Assembly: GCA_023954495.1 (NCBI GenBank) | Contig: JAMLIA010000014.1 | Location: 1-57,256 of the forward strand | Origin: Thermomicrobiales bacterium | Lineage (GTDB): Bacteria > Chloroflexota > Chloroflexia > Thermomicrobiales > CFX8 | Direction of reading: 5' to 3' | DNA length: 57,256 nt | Shown here: one piece after another, positions 42,651 to 51,670 of the stretch | Layout: each line of letters begins with the position of its first letter | Numbering within the stretch: the first letter of the stretch is position 1 | Program-made: the position numbers and the translations under genes | Notes under the pieces: model-generated | Told to the model about the DNA's origin: nothing | Database searches by the model: none | Seen by the model: only the letters and a program-made list of their open reading frames with translations

Positions 42651-44771
42651 ATGCAACCGCAACGCGACATGGAGACGCCACGGGTAAGCACGCGGTGGTC
42701 CAAGCTTTTTGGCTGGTCGGCAGCTATTCTCGTGCTGCTCGGGCTGGCATTGGCAACCGTCTGGCCAGCGCCGATCGACAGCGGCAAGCTACCCGGCGTC
42801 TATCTCGCCAGCGACCTGCAGCTCAGCCACTGGTCCAGCGCGCTGACGATCAAGCAGGCGTTCGCACGCGGCGACATCCCGCTCTGGAACGATCATTACG
42901 GCGGTGGGCGTCCACTCTCCGGCGATCCGCTCGCGGCGCTGTGGTATCCGCCGACACAGCTCTTGCGGCTGTTCTCCGTCCGCGACTATCTGCTGCTGAC
43001 GGTCATCGGCCACCTGCTGCTGGCTGGGGTCGGGATGCTGCTGCTGGCGCGATTCGCGTTCGGCATGCCGAAGCTTCCGGCGCTGTTCGCCGCCGTCGCC
43101 TGGCAGGCGACGCCGCGGCTCGTCGCGCACCTCGGTGCTGGTCACCTGACGATGGTGCAGGCCGTCGGCTGGCTCCCCTGGGTCGCGCTCACGGCCTGGC
43201 TGGCGGTCAGGAATCCCGTCCGCTGGGCACCGGCGCTGGCCGCCTGCCTGACCATGCTCATCCTCGCCGGTCATCCGCAGATCACCTACTACGGACTGCT
43301 GATGCTGGCCGGCGTCTGCGCCCGGCTCGTCATCCAGCGCTGGTGCACGGCCGGGCGGGGCGACGCCCTACGCTCGGCTGCCGGACTCTTCGCAGCCGGC
43401 GTCATTGCGGCGCTGATCGCCAGCGTCCATCTGGTGCCGATGCTCGAATTCACCCGCCACTCCACCCGCGAGGGCGCGGTCGGGACGACGGACGCGACGA
43501 CCGTCTGGCCGGCACTCAAGGCACTCGCCGGTTTCTGGATGCCCTCCGGCGTGCCGCATGAGGCGATGTTCGATCCGGGGCGGGCGGTGTTGATCCTGGC
43601 GCTCATCGGCCTCGTCGTCGCGGGGCGACGGATTGCACTACCGTTCCTGCTCGGCCTCGCTATCATCTTCGGGCTTGCAATCGGCGTCGATTCGCCAGTC
43701 TTCAAGGTCGCTCGCCACATCCTGCCCGAACTCGCCAGCTTCCGCGGCGTCGCGCGGGTCTGGTTCCTCGGGTTGCTCGGCATCGCCATCCTTGCCGGCT
43801 TCGGCGTCGCTGCGATCCTGCGGCGCGTCGACAACACCTCGCCAACGGCGGCTCGTGTGCTCGGTGTAGTCGGGCTGATGGCATTGGCAGGTAATCTCGT
43901 CTGGACAACCCACCACCTGACAAACGTCGCTGAGATCGGCCCGTACGTGACCCCCGACGATGCCGAGATTGCCATCGCAGCGGCAGCCGATGGCGGCCGC
44001 ATCTACGGCGCGCAGCGCAACGTCCGCCAGCCGGTCGCCGTCGCGCTCGGACTGGAAACGCTCGATGGTCAGGACCCGCTGCTGATCGAGACGCACGTCC
44101 GGTTGATGAGCCAGGCCGGCGACTACCGCTGGAAGGGCTACGAGCTGTCGGTTCCACCGTTCCAGGTCTATGAGCCGGACTACTCGACCTACCAATACCC
44201 CGACCCGGACCCTCAACTCCTCGCCCTGCTCGGCGTGACCATCGTCGCGTCGTGGTTCCCGATCGATAACCCGCACCTGCAGGAGGTCGCCTACGTCGAC
44301 AACACACACATCTACCGCATCACGCTCGACAGCACGCCGGCGCGCCTCTATCGCCCACTCGTGGAGGGCGAACCGCTTCGCCGCAGCGGCATGCAACGGC
44401 TCGACACGTCGATCAACGTGGTATCGCAGGAGAGCGAGCGCAGTGTCTTCACCTGGACGACGACGGAAGAAGGCTGGCTCATCCTCGGTTGGCCGGCTTA
44501 CCCAGGCTGGCACGCCGAGCTGGATGGCAAACGCGTCGAGGTCGAGACAGTCGATGGCACGCTACCCGCCGTCTGGTCACCCCGCGGCGTGCACCGGCTG
44601 GAGTGGGTCTACGACCCCGCGTCAGTCCGCTTGGGCGGGGCGTTGTCCATCGTCGGGCTAGTAGTGCTGCTCTGTTGGACTGCTGCCATCCTCTGGCCGT
44701 TCAAACGCGTCCAACGCCAACTGCACCCATCTCCCACCCACCACCTCGAAGGTAACCGCGTCGGTGAGTGA
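42651..44771 (+). CDS. YfhO-like polytopic membrane protein
   Basis: 706 residues from the ATG at 42651 (or the ATG six codons later). The open frame extends upstream to 42522 but that part is repeat DNA. About 11-12 membrane helices span roughly residues 20-430. The stretch RGDIPLWNDHYGGGRPLSGDPLAALWYPPTQLL matches the YfhO pattern (PLWNPYxxGGxPLxADPQ), and the C-terminal extracellular part with WPAYPGWHAELDGKRV and RLEWVYDP is also typical. YfhO proteins are linked to glycosylation of wall polymers such as lipoteichoic acid. A last helix lies near the C-terminus. Confidence 0.82.
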   Translation: MQPQRDMETPRVSTRWSKLFGWSAAILVLLGLALATVWPAPIDSGKLPGVYLASDLQLSHWSSALTIKQAFARGDIPLWNDHYGGGRPLSGDPLAALWYPPTQLLRLFSVRDYLLLTVIGHLLLAGVGMLLLARFAFGMPKLPALFAAVAWQATPRLVAHLGAGHLTMVQAVGWLPWVALTAWLAVRNPVRWAPALAACLTMLILAGHPQITYYGLLMLAGVCARLVIQRWCTAGRGDALRSAAGLFAAGVIAALIASVHLVPMLEFTRHSTREGAVGTTDATTVWPALKALAGFWMPSGVPHEAMFDPGRAVLILALIGLVVAGRRIALPFLLGLAIIFGLAIGVDSPVFKVARHILPELASFRGVARVWFLGLLGIAILAGFGVAAILRRVDNTSPTAARVLGVVGLMALAGNLVWTTHHLTNVAEIGPYVTPDDAEIAIAAAADGGRIYGAQRNVRQPVAVALGLETLDGQDPLLIETHVRLMSQAGDYRWKGYELSVPPFQVYEPDYSTYQYPDPDPQLLALLGVTIVASWFPIDNPHLQEVAYVDNTHIYRITLDSTPARLYRPLVEGEPLRRSGMQRLDTSINVVSQESERSVFTWTTTEEGWLILGWPAYPGWHAELDGKRVEVETVDGTLPAVWSPRGVHRLEWVYDPASVRLGGALSIVGLVVLLCWTAAILWPFKRVQRQLHPSPTHHLEGNRVGE

Positions 44772-44814
44772 AGGGGATCCAACGCGTTCGCTTGCTACCA
44801 GTCGCAGGAGCGTC

Positions 44815-44866
44815 GCCATGGCCCAGAGGGCACCCCGCGAGGACAGGTCGGGCCTGTCCCTACGGA
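44815..44866. repeat. Solo end of repeat family B
   Basis: CGCCATGGCCC, then GGCACCCCGCGAGGACAGG and the palindrome GGACAGGTCGGGCCTGTCC (44841-44859) match the tail of the element at 42.5 kb, but no inner arms are present. It lies in the 180-base gap between the convergent YfhO-like and argF genes, which holds nothing else. Confidence 0.6.
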
Positions 44867-44951
44867 GCGAAACGGGCCGCGTAGATAGCGCCACATCCCG
44901 CGCGCCAGAGTGGCGGCGGGGAAATGCGCGGTGCGGGTTGGCGCAGATGGT

Positions 44952-45944
44952 CTAGTCGGCGGCGACCTTGTGCTCGGCGGTGGCGGCTGAGGGCAGCGAC
45001 GGCTGAGCCGCGCTGCCCTTCAGCTGTCCCTTGAGCAGTGCATAGAGAACGGCGTGCGAGGTGTGCAGGCGGTTTTCAGCCTGGTCGAAGACGATCGACT
45101 GCGGACCGTCGATGACCTCGGCGGTTACTTCCTCACCGCGATGGACCGGCAGGCAGTGCATGAACACGGCGTCGTGGTTCGGCAGGTCGGTCATCAGGCC
45201 CTGAGTGACGCGATAGGGCGTCAGGTCGGCGTAGGCCTTGGCCCGCGTCTCCTCGCTGTCGCCCATCGAGAACCAGGTGTCGGTGTAGACGGCGTCCGCC
45301 TCCCAGACTGCCTGGTAGGGATCGGTGGTCAGTTCGACGGTCGCGCCGGTGATCTTGGCGATCTCCTTGGCGTTGGCGGCGATCATCGGATCAGGGCCGT
45401 AGCCGTCGGGGGTCGCAGCGGTGATCGACAGTCCGGCCATCGCCGAGACCTCAAGCAGGCTGTTCAGGACGTTGTTGAACGCGCCGACGTAGGCGAGCTT
45501 CTTGCCCTTGAGCGTGCCCCACTTTTCCTTGAGCGTCATGATGTCGGCCAGGCTCTGCATCGGATGATGCAGGTCAGTCAGCGCATTGATGACCGGAATC
45601 GATGCCTTCTCAGCCACCAGCTTGACATCGTCGTCAGCGTACGTGCGGATGACGAACGCGGAAGCGTAGCGACTGACAACCATAGCCGTGTCTTCGAGCG
45701 TCTCGCCACGACCGATCTGCAGATCAGCGGAGTTGACCGACGACGGGATGCCGCCCAGACGCGCAACAGCCGTCTCGAACGAGAACCGGGTGCGGGTCGA
45801 TGGCTTGGCGAAGTAGAGCACCACAGTCTGGCCAGTCAGCAGACCGTGATGCTTCATGGGGTCCTTCTTCAGCTCGGAAGCGAGGTCGAGCACCAGGTTC
45901 ATATCGTCAATCGAGAGGTCCGAGGTTCGCAGCAGGTCTTTCAT
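44952..45944 (-). CDS. argF: Ornithine carbamoyltransferase
   Basis: 330 residues. The carbamoyl-phosphate site STRTRFSFE (residues 49-57), HHPMQSLADIMTL, the FSMGD ornithine loop and HCLPVHRGEEV are all present. It makes citrulline from ornithine and carbamoyl phosphate in arginine synthesis; the SMG loop favours ornithine over acetylornithine. The C-terminus is extended by a Ser/Ala-rich tail of about 20 residues. The gene stands alone with a 470-base upstream gap holding two palindromes. Confidence 0.96.
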   Translation of the reverse strand: MKDLLRTSDLSIDDMNLVLDLASELKKDPMKHHGLLTGQTVVLYFAKPSTRTRFSFETAVARLGGIPSSVNSADLQIGRGETLEDTAMVVSRYASAFVIRTYADDDVKLVAEKASIPVINALTDLHHPMQSLADIMTLKEKWGTLKGKKLAYVGAFNNVLNSLLEVSAMAGLSITAATPDGYGPDPMIAANAKEIAKITGATVELTTDPYQAVWEADAVYTDTWFSMGDSEETRAKAYADLTPYRVTQGLMTDLPNHDAVFMHCLPVHRGEEVTAEVIDGPQSIVFDQAENRLHTSHAVLYALLKGQLKGSAAQPSLPSAATAEHKVAAD

Positions 45945-45991
45945 CAGTATCTCCGGTAGCTCCAGGCATCAGTGCGAGTGACAGATCGTCA

Positions 45992-46076
45992 GCCATGAGT
46001 CATGGCATCCTCTGCCTGAGTCGCCTGGCGGAAACCGGAAACAGACCGGGGTGCCGGGCGTCAGGCGTAGCGCCTG
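45992..46076 (-). promoter_or_regulatory. Two palindromes in the argF leader
   Basis: GCCATGAGTCATGGC (45992-46006) is a 15-base perfect palindrome 48 bases before the argF ATG, and CAGGCGTAGCGCCTG (46062-46076) is a perfect 6-bp stem-loop inside a larger GTGCC/GGCAC pairing. They could be an operator and a leader hairpin. No typical ArgR box (TGAAT-N4-ATTCA) is seen. The rest of the gap to 46417 has no recognisable gene. Confidence 0.35.
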
Positions 46077-46314
46077 CACCTGATGGCACACGCACCCGTC
46101 ACATGTGTTGATGTGATGAAAGCCTGCGTTGTGGAGAAGATAGTGTACGTTGGGTTCATGACCGGCTCCAGACGAATCGAAACGGACGACGAAAACAACA
46201 GCTCGCGGTTACGCGCGCCTGCTTCGCCTCGTCCTTGATTCGCGGAACGTCAAAGTCACGAAATCCCCTCCCATGGCATCGCGCCATGAACGACACCGAA
46301 CGACTGTATCACCA

Positions 46315-46336
46315 CATCGACCACGAGTCAACACCC
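46315..46336. repeat. Direct repeat, distal copy of the pair flanking the subtilase segment
   Basis: A 22-bp sequence (core ATCGACCACGAGTCAACACC) identical to 49539-49560, in the same orientation, 3224 bases apart. This copy lies in non-coding DNA beyond the subtilase stop. Confidence 0.85.
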
Positions 46337-46417
46337 GCAACCTTGCCAGTGATTCCACGGCAACGTCGCCGTTCGGCTTCCTTGCTGGGCAAACGCTGCC
46401 CGATCAGCGAGGCAGCA

Positions 46418-49270
46418 TCAGCGCATCGTGAAGTTGATCGTGGTTCCGTCGCTATCGCCATCCGGGTCGTGGTTCCCGGACGCGTCATACGCCAGTGTCG
46501 CGTGTGTCACCGAATCGACGCTGAAGCTCGCGGCCCTCGTGCTCGACGGCAGCGTGCCCGACGAAAGCGTGCAGATCCCGGCCGTGCCGGTGATGCATGA
46601 CACACGGGTCGACCACGCCCCCTGCCGGAATGTCCCACTGACAGTGCCGTTTGCGACCGCGCCGCCGTCGCTTGTCTCGACTCGGACGCTGACGGTCAGG
46701 CTCGCCCAGAACCAGAAGCGGGAATAGGCGCCGTCCAGATCGCCGATACGCATCGTCGCCGCCGGTGCGGCCACATTGACCGTTTGGCTGGTTTGCGTGC
46801 TCGCGCCTGCGTTGTCCGTTACGGCGAGCGTCACGGTATAGCTTCCCGCGCTGGAGTACGTGTGATTGGCGGTTACGCCGCTGCCGGTCGAACTATCACC
46901 GAACGTCCAGTCATACCTCGTTATCGAGCCGTCGGGATCTCGCGAGCCGCTCGCATTGAAGGCGCAGGAAAGTCCGTCGCACGTCGCCGTGAAAACCGCC
47001 TCTGGCGACGAGTTGATGTTCTTGACGTCCACCGTGATGGCCGCACTCGTTGTCGACTGATTGGCGGTATCGGTTGCCGTCGCCGTCAGAACATGTGCCC
47101 CATCGCCGACACTGCTCGAGGTCCATGAGACACCCCAGCCATCACTGCCGTTCGTATCGACACCAATTGAGGCATTGTCGACGAAGAACGCGACCTTCGT
47201 GACGCCGACATCATCGCCAGCGGTTGCCGAGATGTTGACCGAGCCAGCGACTGTCGTTGCCCCCGCCGGGCTGACTATCGCAACACTCGGCGGAGTATCA
47301 ATAGCAACAGCGGACTCGACACTGACGGAATTGAGATTGAAGAGATAGCCGGGATTCGAGCCGCTATAGCCGAAGACAAGCTTGACTGTGTGCGACCCGG
47401 CCGGCAGAGCCACTGCACTGCTCATCGAATTTGCCCACGTCTGCCAGCCACCGGTGCTTGAGATCGCGATCTGTCCGGACACGTCAGCATCATCGACCAG
47501 CACACGAACCGTCGCGTTCGAATTCGGTGTGGCGACGCGGAACGAGAACGTGTAGTTGCCGGCCTCGGCGACCGTCGCGGCGTAAGAAAGCCATTCACCT
47601 GACTCGATCCAGCCGACATCGAAGCAGGCGGAGCCGTCGGAGCAGGCCTCCTTGTCGACATCATCGTCCCAGTACGCGCCACCTGAATTTCCGGTCGTGC
47701 TGTCGAAGAAGCCGCCATAGTCCTCGGCCTGGAATAAACCCGGCAACACGACCGGTCGAACGATCCTGACGTTCGTTGGGTCAGTGATCGTGCTGTCGTT
47801 GGTGGCATTGACTGCGCGCGCACGGATCGCGTGTGGCCCGGTGGCTGCGGCGCTGGTGTTCCAACTCAACTCGTATCGTGAACTGGACGCGTTCCAGGCA
47901 GCCGTGTTCCAGGTGCCTCCGTCAATGCTGATCGAGACGGAAAGTGACCCAGCCGACGCCGTCACATCATTCGCTGCAACCTGGACGAGGAGCGGAGCAC
48001 CCGGATTCGTGACGATGCTGCCGCTCACAGGGCTGGCGATCATAACAGTAGGACCAGTCGTCGCCTGATCGCAGCTCCCTCCGACGGCCTTGCAGACGTT
48101 GATCCGCCCATTCGCCCAGCGGCTACCGGTCCCCGAGATCTTGTCGGCAGTAGATTCAAGTCGGCTGCGAACCGCTGTTTTGCTCGTTCCATACGGTGTC
48201 GACCAGAGTAGGCCAGCCAACCCGGAGACAAACGGCGCTGCCATCGACGTGCCACTCATCAGGCCATAGGTGCTGCCCATTGTCGTGGAGAGAATACTCT
48301 GGCCCGGTGCGGCAACATCCACCCAACTGCCAAAGTTCGAGAAGCTTGCCTTCTGGTCCTGGCTTGTGGTCGCGGCAACCGCGATTGTACTGCTGTAATA
48401 GGCCGGATAGAACGGCCTCGATGTGTTGCTGTTGCCTGCCGCAGCGACGATAACGACCCCCTTGCTCCAAGCGTAATTAATCGACGACTGCACTGCGTAC
48501 GAACCGGATGATCCGCCAAGACTGAGGTTGATGACTTTGGCCCCGTTGTCGAGTGCCCAGTTGATCCCGGTGGTGATGTCCCCCCACGAGCCATTGCCGT
48601 CATCACCCAGCACCTTGACGTTGTAGAGCACACATGCTGGACACGTCCCGGCGACACCCAGACCATTACCCGTCGTCGCTGCCACAATGCCTGCAACGTG
48701 GGTACCATGTCCGTAGCGATCCTCGGCCGTCGAGCTGCTGGAGAAATTGACCGACTTCACGACCTTGCCGGCCAGGTCGGCATGGCTTGAGTCGATGCCT
48801 GTGTCGACGATGGCAACGGCCACACTTGGGCTGCCCTGCGTAACGTCCCACGCTGCGAACGCATCTATATCGGCATCCGCAGTGCCGCCAGTCTGGCCCG
48901 TATTCTCATATTGCCACTGCTCGCCAACGCGCGGGTCGTTTGGCATCGCGACAGCGCTATAGATGCCATTCAGTTCGGCATATTCAACCAGCGGGTTGCG
49001 CCGAAGTTGTTCCAGTCGCGAATTTTCGGTGCCACGCGACACCGATACAACCTGAACATCGACGCCGCGAACAGTCTTCCGAATCCGACCTCCCGAGTCG
49101 CGAAGAATACTGGCCATGTCCGACGACTGAACACCAGTCCGGAATTTCACCAGGAGCTCGCCCGGCACGAAGCCCGAGGCGGTGTCTGGCCTGGCGATGG
49201 CCGGAGTGGGCGCGGCGAACGTTACAAGCGCTGAGAGGAGGAACAACATCAGAGAGATCCGACGCAGCAT
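46418..49270 (-). CDS. Secreted subtilisin-like protease with CBM6-like, Ig-like and PKD domains
   Basis: 950 residues. A signal peptide (residues 1-26, ending PAIA) is followed by a fervidolysin-type propeptide to about 110. The S8 domain has Asp156 (IVDTGID), His188 (YGHGTHVAG), Asn280 (AAAGN) and Ser342 (MSGTSMAAP). Then come an Ig-like region (about 405-505), a CBM6-like region (FQAEDYGG to about 665), a second Ig-like region, a PKD domain (YDWTFGDSSTGSG ... HTYSSAGSYTVTLAVTDNAG) and a terminal beta domain without a wall anchor. It should be a secreted protease that binds carbohydrate or surfaces. Codon and base use look less GC-rich than the neighbours, and the gene is bounded by direct repeats. 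Confidence 0.93.
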   Translation of the reverse strand: MLRRISLMLFLLSALVTFAAPTPAIARPDTASGFVPGELLVKFRTGVQSSDMASILRDSGGRIRKTVRGVDVQVVSVSRGTENSRLEQLRRNPLVEYAELNGIYSAVAMPNDPRVGEQWQYENTGQTGGTADADIDAFAAWDVTQGSPSVAVAIVDTGIDSSHADLAGKVVKSVNFSSSSTAEDRYGHGTHVAGIVAATTGNGLGVAGTCPACVLYNVKVLGDDGNGSWGDITTGINWALDNGAKVINLSLGGSSGSYAVQSSINYAWSKGVVIVAAAGNSNTSRPFYPAYYSSTIAVAATTSQDQKASFSNFGSWVDVAAPGQSILSTTMGSTYGLMSGTSMAAPFVSGLAGLLWSTPYGTSKTAVRSRLESTADKISGTGSRWANGRINVCKAVGGSCDQATTGPTVMIASPVSGSIVTNPGAPLLVQVAANDVTASAGSLSVSISIDGGTWNTAAWNASSSRYELSWNTSAAATGPHAIRARAVNATNDSTITDPTNVRIVRPVVLPGLFQAEDYGGFFDSTTGNSGGAYWDDDVDKEACSDGSACFDVGWIESGEWLSYAATVAEAGNYTFSFRVATPNSNATVRVLVDDADVSGQIAISSTGGWQTWANSMSSAVALPAGSHTVKLVFGYSGSNPGYLFNLNSVSVESAVAIDTPPSVAIVSPAGATTVAGSVNISATAGDDVGVTKVAFFVDNASIGVDTNGSDGWGVSWTSSSVGDGAHVLTATATDTANQSTTSAAITVDVKNINSSPEAVFTATCDGLSCAFNASGSRDPDGSITRYDWTFGDSSTGSGVTANHTYSSAGSYTVTLAVTDNAGASTQTSQTVNVAAPAATMRIGDLDGAYSRFWFWASLTVSVRVETSDGGAVANGTVSGTFRQGAWSTRVSCITGTAGICTLSSGTLPSSTRAASFSVDSVTHATLAYDASGNHDPDGDSDGTTINFTMR

Positions 49271-49538
49271 CTGGCTGTCCTGACGCTATGGAGGATGGAT
49301 GCTCGCGCGACGCGGGAGTAACGCGACGTGGTGCAGATCCGTCCGGGACGTTTCGGGCGACGCATCTCAGGATCTGAGCCCTGTCGAGTGGGGACATCCG
49401 TCCACATGCTCCAACCGGCCCGATGGATACGTCAGTGATACGCAGAAGTTACCTGCATCATAGAGTCGAATACCGCGTTTGTATAGCGTGTCACGAGCGA
49501 CCAATTGATCCAGTCCGGGGCCTCGGACCAGGACTCAT
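49271..49538. other. Subtilase leader region, no gene seen
   Basis: This 268-base stretch upstream of the subtilase has no convincing coding frame. On the minus strand it contains TCAGATCCTGA and other short inverted repeats and a GGAGGATGGATGC stretch near the gene. Some of the segment is AT-richer (GAATACCGCGTTTGTATAGC). A promoter for the protease should lie here, but no hexamer pair stands out. Confidence 0.3.
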
Positions 49539-49560
49539 CATCGACCACGAGTCAACACCC
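49539..49560. repeat. Direct repeat, copy overlapping the 3' end of the phosphatase gene
   Basis: The 22-bp partner of 46315-46336. It covers the last two sense codons and TGA of the inositol-monophosphatase-family gene plus 13 bases beyond, the position typical of attachment sites used by integrating elements. Confidence 0.85.
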
Positions 49561-50394
49561 ACCGATGTCTGATCCAGAAGTTGCGAACGAAGGCAGCAAG
49601 GCATCACGGGCGTTTCGCCATGTTTCACGCGAAATAGCCGTCATGAGACCCATCTGGCCGTCGAACGGTCGCCAGCGGCTGCCATCGTAGCGCAGGGCCA
49701 CACCGCCGGCCTCCTCGACCAGCAGGCAGCCCGGTGCGTGATCCCACGGCAGCGTCCGATAGTAGAGCGTGAGTTCGAGGACGCCTCGGGCGACATCGGT
49801 GTGATCCCAGGCAGCCGAACCGCAGGCCGCAGTCGCGGCGAACCGTGGTCGCGCGGCGTCGGCCACGCTGCGCATTGGCTCCGGCAGCATGCGCGTTTCA
49901 ATCGCGCCACGCATCACCGCCAGCGGACGCTGCTCTGCGACGCTCACGCTGACGCCACCGAGCCGCGCACCGGCACCACGCTCTGCCGTCGCCAGCCAGC
50001 CGGCCACCGGCGCGTAGATCCACGACGCCACCGTCTCGCCACGCTGGATCAATGCGATCATCATGCCGAACTGCTCGTTGCCGCTGACAAACGCGCGGGT
50101 TCCGTCGAGCGGATCGATCGTCCAGACGAGGTGGTCGTTGAGTACCTGCACATCTGAAATTGGGTTGGTTGCCGACGACTCCTCGCCGTAGATCAGGGCT
50201 TCCGGCAGCAGATCGGACAACCGCGCGGCCAGCAGGCGCTCGGCATCGATGTCGGCGACGGTGACCAGCTCTCCAGCCGACTTCTCGCTGACATCCTCAT
50301 CGGTCAGGTGTCGAAAGCGCGGCAGGATTGCTACGTCCGCGACCTCGCGCAGGAGATCGGCTACGTCGTCAATCAGCCCGTCGGGGATCAGCAC
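49552..50394 (-). CDS. Inositol monophosphatase family protein
   Basis: 280 residues. Metal-binding motifs are Glu71 in YGEES, Asp94 and Asp97 in WTIDPLDGTRAFV and an Asp in LPWDHAPG. These define the FIG/IMPase phosphatase superfamily, which also includes histidinol-phosphate and 3'-phosphoadenosine 5'-phosphate phosphatases, so the substrate is open. The stop and last codons lie inside a 22-bp repeat duplicated beyond the subtilase gene. No operon partner is evident. Confidence 0.88.
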   Translation of the reverse strand: MLIPDGLIDDVADLLREVADVAILPRFRHLTDEDVSEKSAGELVTVADIDAERLLAARLSDLLPEALIYGEESSATNPISDVQVLNDHLVWTIDPLDGTRAFVSGNEQFGMMIALIQRGETVASWIYAPVAGWLATAERGAGARLGGVSVSVAEQRPLAVMRGAIETRMLPEPMRSVADAARPRFAATAACGSAAWDHTDVARGVLELTLYYRTLPWDHAPGCLLVEEAGGVALRYDGSRWRPFDGQMGLMTAISRETWRNARDALLPSFATSGSDIGGC

Positions 50395-50454
50395 GACTCC
50401 TCCGTCACGTTACGACGAACTCGACAGGCCAGTATCGCACACTATGGGGGATGG

Positions 50455-51093
50455 CTACTTGGTCGGTGCGCTGCTCAGCTGGAAGCAGCAGCGCGGCGGG
50501 TCGCTGGTCCGATCGCAACACTCACAGACCTGCAGGCCGGTGGCAGTGGCGAGCAGCGACTGCGCTAGCAGGCAGGCGTCGGGCGACTGGCTGACGACAT
50601 CAGCCAGCGGGCAGGCACGCCCACGCAGCATGACAACGTCGCCGTCCGCTTCAACCTCTGCCAGACCACCGAGCGCGTCGATCGCCTGGACGGCCAGCGC
50701 CACCCGCTCATCGACGCTCGCATCGGCGGCAGGCGGGGCGGCCAATCGCTCCCCGGCGCTGAGCAGCATCTGGCGCGTCTCATCATCGCCGCGTTCTTCG
50801 CGGACAACATCGACGACGGCTGTCAGCACCGACGCGTACGCCTTCGGGAACAGCTCCTCGGCGGCGGGGGAGAGCTCGTAGGCATACGAAGGCTTCCCTG
50901 CGCCACGCCGCAAACCCTCCTGCTGCACGAGGCCGTCGCGCTCCAGCGTCGTCAGGTGCGCGCGGACGGCGTTGTCGGTCAGATCCAGCTCACCAGCAAG
51001 CTCGTTGACCGTGTGCGCCGATCGGCGTAGCAGCATCACGACGCGTCCCTGCGTGCTCGCGAAAAAACGCTGATCCCATCGCTGCCTGGCCAT
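50455..51093 (-). CDS. SufR/COG2345-like winged-helix regulator with Cys-rich C-terminus
   Basis: 212 residues from the ATG at 51093, chosen because GAGG lies six bases upstream; the frame extends to 51192 but across the operator. The N-terminal HTH (STQGRVVMLLRRSAHTVNELAGELDLTDNAVRAHLTTLERDGLVQ) is of the DeoR/ArsR type. The C-terminal part has Cys161, 174, 190, 192, 193, 202 and 203; the C-x12-C spacing and later Cys pair resemble SufR-type Fe-S sensors. It probably binds the palindrome in front of its own gene and controls both itself and the divergent cupredoxin cluster. Confidence 0.72.
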   Translation of the reverse strand: MARQRWDQRFFASTQGRVVMLLRRSAHTVNELAGELDLTDNAVRAHLTTLERDGLVQQEGLRRGAGKPSYAYELSPAAEELFPKAYASVLTAVVDVVREERGDDETRQMLLSAGERLAAPPAADASVDERVALAVQAIDALGGLAEVEADGDVVMLRGRACPLADVVSQSPDACLLAQSLLATATGLQVCECCDRTSDPPRCCFQLSSAPTK

Positions 51094-51146
51094 CGTCCGC
51101 CTCACTCTCGTCCTCATCGCTATCGTCAATGCCGTGTCTGCCGACT

Positions 51147-51221
51147 GGTATACGAAGAATGTCGCATTTTCGTCAAGTAAGTCAACAAACATCTTGACTT
51201 ATTGTATTACGCGCCTATGCT
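51147..51221. promoter_or_regulatory. Divergent promoters overlapping a perfect palindromic operator
   Basis: TAAGTCAA-N8-TTGACTTA at 51178-51201 is a perfect palindrome with 8-base arms. On the plus strand its right arm contains TTGACT (51194-51199), 16 bases before TATGCT (51216-51221), a good promoter for the cluster starting at 51285. On the minus strand TTGACG (51176-51171) lies 18 bases before TATACC (51152-51147), a promoter for the regulator gene. A bound regulator would cover the plus -35 and sit against the minus one. Confidence 0.75.
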
Positions 51222-51284
51222 GAGACCAACATCGATTATCGCGAGGCCATCGGAAGTTCCGGCCGATGGCCCAGGAGAAAGGAT

Positions 51285-51599
51285 ATGCATGTGCAGCGGC
51301 ACGTGGTTGGAGACAGACCGGCATCGTGGCCGGCGTGGCTTTTCCGGATTGGGCTACTGATTTTCGCCCTCGGCGCCGCGGGTGATTTCCTCCACCACCT
51401 GCTGCCCGGCATCGCCGCCCAGATGACATTCGTGCTGGGCAGCGAAGGCGAACGCGCGCACCTGATCACGCTGGTCGGGATGCTGGTGGTCGCCGCCGCG
51501 CTCTTCGCACTGGCCGCCAACGACCGCGCTGCGACGGCGGCACGGCGCGCACGCCGGTCGCCGGGCGACCCATATTCCAGCAACTCACGTACTCACTAG
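51285..51599 (+). CDS. Small membrane protein of the cupredoxin cluster
   Basis: 104 residues; ATG with AGGAGAAAGGA upstream. Two hydrophobic segments (about residues 17-35 and 60-78) are separated by a loop containing GDFLHHLLPG and a polar part, with a basic C-terminus. The His pair could bind metal, but no family is recognised. It is the first gene after the divergent operator, so it should be controlled by the SufR-like regulator. Confidence 0.6.
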   Translation: MHVQRHVVGDRPASWPAWLFRIGLLIFALGAAGDFLHHLLPGIAAQMTFVLGSEGERAHLITLVGMLVVAAALFALAANDRAATAARRARRSPGDPYSSNSRTH

Positions 51600-51670
51600 C
51601 CAAATGAGAGAGGAGATCTTCCGATGCCGTATGGCAATGCCTGTAAACAGTTTCCCCGGCTTCTCTTTGT

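Noticed and set aside
46428-49377. Several plus-strand frames opposite the subtilase
   Set aside because: They mirror the codon pattern of the protease gene, lack ribosome sites and match no family.
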